Source of the DNA: Chloroflexota bacterium
GTDB lineage: Bacteria > Chloroflexota > UBA5177 > JANWHV01
NCBI GenBank assembly: GCA_025924845.1
Contig: JAICHN010000218.1
Location: forward strand, 1-8,683
DNA: 8,683 nt
Direction: 5' to 3'
In this document: one piece after another, positions 6,779 through 8,683 of the stretch
Position numbering within the stretch: position 1 is the first letter of the stretch
Layout: every line of letters starts with the position of its first letter
The notes under the pieces: model-generated
What the model was told of the DNA's origin: nothing
Databases searched by the model: none
What the model saw: the letters and a program-made list of their open reading frames with translations, nothing else
Program-made: the position numbers and the translations under genes

Positions 6779-7105
6779 TTAGGGCAATCCGAGATGGCGA
6801 CGGATGGCGTTCTCCACGGCAATCATATCGTCGTCTGAGAGATGGCCCATGAAGAGTCCCACTCGCTCATTAGCAACGGTCATAATTTGGTCGGCTAAGG
6901 CTCTGTGGGGTTCCCCCTTAAGGAGGACACGGGCCTGATGGGGGCTGACCTCATGCGGCTTACTTGAGGTCAGTGGGACCACCTGGACTCGGTTTGACAC
7001 AGCATTAAACGTATCAACGCTCACGACCACGGCGGGACGTGTTTTCTGGATTTCCCCGCCTTCCGCTGGGTCAAACCGAACCCAGTACACGGATCCTCGC
7101 TTCAC
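6779..7105 (-). CDS. mazF: MazF/PemK family type II toxin (mRNA endoribonuclease)
   Basis: MazF toxins cut single-stranded RNA at short specific sequences and stop growth when their antitoxin is lost. The 108-residue product has the usual length and pattern: RGSVYWVRFDPAEGGEIQ, then KTRPAVVVS with the likely catalytic Arg23, VVPLTSS with the likely catalytic Thr46, and ADQIMTV around Gln73, followed by a basic ending, AIRRHLGLP. It begins with GTG and overlaps the upstream gene by 4 nt (GTGA). It has no clear Shine-Dalgarno sequence, and a small hairpin sits where one would be, so it is probably translated by coupling to the upstream gene. Local GC is lower than in neighbouring genes, which suggests horizontal acquisition. 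The toxin looks intact. The cleavage sequence cannot be predicted. Confidence 0.92.
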   Translation of the reverse strand: MKRGSVYWVRFDPAEGGEIQKTRPAVVVSVDTFNAVSNRVQVVPLTSSKPHEVSPHQARVLLKGEPHRALADQIMTVANERVGLFMGHLSDDDMIAVENAIRRHLGLP

Positions 7106-7590
7106 TCAAGTGTCTCGCCGACGAGACCTTTGCTCCATTCCAATGCTTCCCGCTCATACTCGTCGTCAGCTGCCATTTCCGTATACGCGGCGGTAAGTGC
7201 CTCGTCACTGATAAATGGGAGTACACGCGACGGATCCACACCCCGATAGGAGCTGCCCAGCCGCACTTGGGTTTCTTCTGACCAATAGGATGCCTGGTCG
7301 GGTTTGAAATGAATAATGTTGAGATAGATTGCAGTACGTAATGCTTGCGCCGTCACGTAGACATTCGCCCAGTCGGTATCAGGATCGTGGTGTTCGCGAC
7401 GTAGGCAGAAGATAAGCCGATCCGCGGCGCGCAATAAGTCAACAGTCTTGAAGTAGATATCGTCATCCGATGGTGGGAATACACCGCGTATCGTCTGGTC
7501 AATGATGGGTGTGACAAGCGCAGTGAAGTTTCGACCAATCGTCGATACTTGGCTCTGTGCCTCAGGAAGTGAGAGCATCGCCGTTGTCAT
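7102..7590 (-). CDS. Putative atypical antitoxin of the MazF module, with unrecognised N-terminal domain
   Basis: The 162-residue product is about twice the length of a typical MazE. Residues 1-130 or so match nothing I recognise. They are predicted mainly helical by eye, with a Cys at 62 and an HH pair at 67-68, and there is no AbrB/SpoVT or ribbon-helix-helix signature. The last 27 residues (YTEMAADDEYEREALEWSK and onward) resemble the acidic tails that MazE-type antitoxins lay across MazF. The antitoxin role is inferred from that tail, from its place upstream of the toxin and from the 4-nt overlap. ATG at 7590 is chosen over GTG at 7611 because GAGG lies 5 nt and AGGA 10 nt upstream. Alternatives are a two-domain protein with its own enzymatic or sensing role, or a chance neighbour. 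Confidence 0.7.
   Translation of the reverse strand: MTTAMLSLPEAQSQVSTIGRNFTALVTPIIDQTIRGVFPPSDDDIYFKTVDLLRAADRLIFCLRREHHDPDTDWANVYVTAQALRTAIYLNIIHFKPDQASYWSEETQVRLGSSYRGVDPSRVLPFISDEALTAAYTEMAADDEYEREALEWSKGLVGETLE
7112..7127 (-). promoter_or_regulatory. Hairpin just upstream of the mazF start
   Basis: GTCTCG (7112-7117) and CGAGAC (7122-7127) form a perfect 6-bp stem with a 4-nt loop inside the end of the antitoxin-like gene, 6 nt before the mazF GTG. It occupies the ribosome-binding position and might limit independent translation of the toxin. It may also be chance. Confidence 0.3.
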
Positions 7591-7657
7591 ATGATCCTCT
7601 TCCTGTACCACTATGGGCTCACCCAGCAGCTGCGTTGCTTTTACGGTCGTCCAAATC

Positions 7658-7685
7658 AGTCTACCACTGTAGGCAATACCCCCAA
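7658..7685 (-). promoter_or_regulatory. Candidate promoter and dyad for the toxin-antitoxin operon
   Basis: Reading leftward, TTGGGG (7685-7680) and TAGACT (7663-7658) are 16 nt apart, and the -10 is preceded by TGG, making an extended -10. The partial dyad CTAC-CACT-GTAG (7661-7672) overlaps the -10, where an autorepressing antitoxin would be expected to bind. The leader to the ATG would be about 60 nt. Confidence 0.33.
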
Positions 7686-7782
7686 TCCCTTAGTTGTACG
7701 CCAAAGTGCATCACAGGCTCCAAACTTTTGTACTTGGGAATGCCGGAGCGGTCAGGCGGGAACCGGGGGCGGGCCGAGCCTG

Positions 7783-7791
7783 TGGTACACT
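7783..7791 (+). promoter_or_regulatory. Extended -10 promoter for yggS-yggT
   Basis: TGGTACACT matches the extended -10 pattern and no clear -35 is present. The predicted start of transcription near 7798 is only about 20 nt before the preferred yggS ATG and immediately before an alternative in-frame ATG at 7799. Confidence 0.45.
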
Positions 7792-7816
7792 GGATTGCAT
7801 GGTAGAGATGATTGGC

Positions 7817-8527
7817 ATGGACCGGGAGATCGCGGCGCGGGCGGCGTTGGTGCGCGCTCGAATTGACGCCGCCGCGCGCCGCGTGGGACGTGATCCCGCC
7901 GCCGTGATCCTGGTTGCCGTGACTAAAACGCAGAGTATCGAGGCGATTCGGGCCGTGGCCCGGGCCGGCATCCTGGACATTGGGGAGAACAAGGTGCAAG
8001 AGGCGTACGCCAAGTTTGGCGCGTTGCTCGACCTACCGGAGTTGCGCCGGCACCTGATCGGTCACTTGCAACGGAATAAAACGCGCCGCGCCGTGGAGAC
8101 CTTCGGCACCATCCAATCAGTCGATTCCCTGGGTCTGGCCACGGCGCTCAGCCAACATGCCGTCGCCCAGGGAAAGACCCTTGATGTATTTGCCCAGGTG
8201 AATATCAGCGGCGAGGCGGAAAAATTTGGGTTCCCGCCCGGTCACTTTTTGCGCCAGGCGGGACTGCTGACTCGTCTTCCGGCACTGCACTGGCGCGGCC
8301 TGATGACTATTGCTCCGGAGGGGGCCGACGAGGCGACCTTGCGCCTGGTGTTCCGCGGCACCCGCCAACTGGCCGAGAGCGCGGCGCGTCAGTTCGATCC
8401 GGCATACTGGAATGCATTATCCATGGGTATGACTAACGACTTTGAGATCGCCATAGAGGAAGGCGCGACGCATGTGCGTGTCGGGCGCGCCATTTTCGGG
8501 GAACGCACGGAAACGGTCCAAGCATAG
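7817..8527 (+). CDS. yggS: YggS family pyridoxal phosphate homeostasis protein
   Basis: YggS/YlmE/PROSC proteins are small cytosolic barrels that bind PLP without known catalysis and keep B6 vitamers and amino-acid pools balanced. The 236-residue product is of normal length. PLP-binding Lys37 lies in LVAVTKTQ. Other family motifs are IGENKVQEA (55-63), IGHLQRNK (81-88), GLMTI (161-165), [13 protein letters not shown] (201-213) and [10 protein letters not shown] (221-230). ATG at 7817 is chosen because [16 protein letters not shown] matches the family N-terminus and a weak GAG lies 9 nt upstream. In-frame ATGs at 7799 and 7808 are alternatives, and the frame further upstream is non-coding because it would lie before the promoter. 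yggT follows after 4 nt. Confidence 0.94.
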   Translation: MDREIAARAALVRARIDAAARRVGRDPAAVILVAVTKTQSIEAIRAVARAGILDIGENKVQEAYAKFGALLDLPELRRHLIGHLQRNKTRRAVETFGTIQSVDSLGLATALSQHAVAQGKTLDVFAQVNISGEAEKFGFPPGHFLRQAGLLTRLPALHWRGLMTIAPEGADEATLRLVFRGTRQLAESAARQFDPAYWNALSMGMTNDFEIAIEEGATHVRVGRAIFGERTETVQA

Positions 8528-8531
8528 AGCC

Positions 8532-8683
8532 ATGAATATCGCCGAGGTCGCGCATCTGTTTGTCTCCTGGCTGGGAACCATCCTTACCGGAGCGATCATC
8601 ATTCGCATTCTGTTCAGCTGGTTTTCCATGGGCAATTCAGGAGGGCCGATCATTCGCCTGCTCGACGACGCTGCCCTGCGGCG
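8532..8683 (+). CDS. yggT: YggT family membrane protein, N-terminal part, cut by window edge
   Basis: YggT/YlmG proteins are small integral membrane proteins with two YGGT repeats, linked by gene neighbourhood to cell division and osmotic or chloroplast membrane functions; their biochemical role is unclear. Fifty codons are visible. A first membrane segment at about residues 7-31 contains the family hallmark RILFSWF, followed by [13 protein letters not shown], which corresponds to the usual NPIIRFL region. The start ATG is 4 nt after the yggS stop, with no clear ribosome site, so translational coupling is likely. The pairing with yggS is widely conserved and supports both calls. Confidence 0.87.
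   Translation, partial: MNIAEVAHLFVSWLGTILTGAIIIRILFSWFSMGNSGGPIIRLLDDAALR

Noticed and set aside
7694..7798. Upstream extension of the yggS frame
   Set aside because: It spans the predicted extended -10 promoter and adds 35 residues absent from the family.

Overview
The window is GC-rich bacterial chromosome. A soluble Csp-type copper protein, an M42 peptidase, a PgeF/YlmD laccase-fold protein and a YggS-YggT pair, together with GTG starts and compact operons, suggest a Gram-positive-type or Chloroflexota-like bacterium. I favour Chloroflexota, but only from overall impression; no rRNA or other phylogenetic marker is present.

Left end (1-1105): the C-terminal end of a cation diffusion facilitator with a His-rich tail reads rightward. 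It converges on a leftward gene for an 18-cysteine four-helix-bundle copper-binding protein. A perfect 15-bp stem with a 4-nt loop lies between them and probably terminates transcription. This end deals with metal homeostasis.

Centre (1106-5270): a leftward cluster runs, in order of transcription, class I aminotransferase, D-2-hydroxyacid dehydrogenase, PgeF-like protein and M42 aminopeptidase. The first three are separated by 2 and 6 nt and are almost certainly one transcript; the M42 gene follows after 65 nt. The aminotransferase and dehydrogenase could work in sequence (amino acid to 2-oxo acid to D-2-hydroxy acid). PgeF and M42 are housekeeping wall-editing and peptide-turnover functions.

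A divergent control region (5271-5542) has an extended -10 promoter for the leftward operon. To its right is a rightward gene (5543-6637) for a membrane-anchored beta-propeller protein with Asp-box repeats.

Right of that lies a lower-GC module (about 54% by hand count, against about 63-72% in sampled flanking stretches). It encodes, leftward, a 162-aa protein and a MazF/PemK toxin overlapping by 4 nt. The upstream protein lacks a recognisable MazE DNA-binding domain but ends in a MazE-like acidic tail, so it is probably an atypical antitoxin. This is the most unusual part of the window.

Right end (7783-8683): an extended -10 promoter precedes yggS (PLP homeostasis protein) and the truncated yggT. 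In many Gram-positive genomes pgeF (ylmD), yggS (ylmE), sepF and yggT (ylmG) are contiguous; here pgeF and yggS-yggT are about 4.8 kb apart on opposite strands, with the operon, propeller gene and toxin module in between.

No rRNA, tRNA, CRISPR array, insertion sequence or replication origin was seen. No gene-free stretch exceeds 300 bases.
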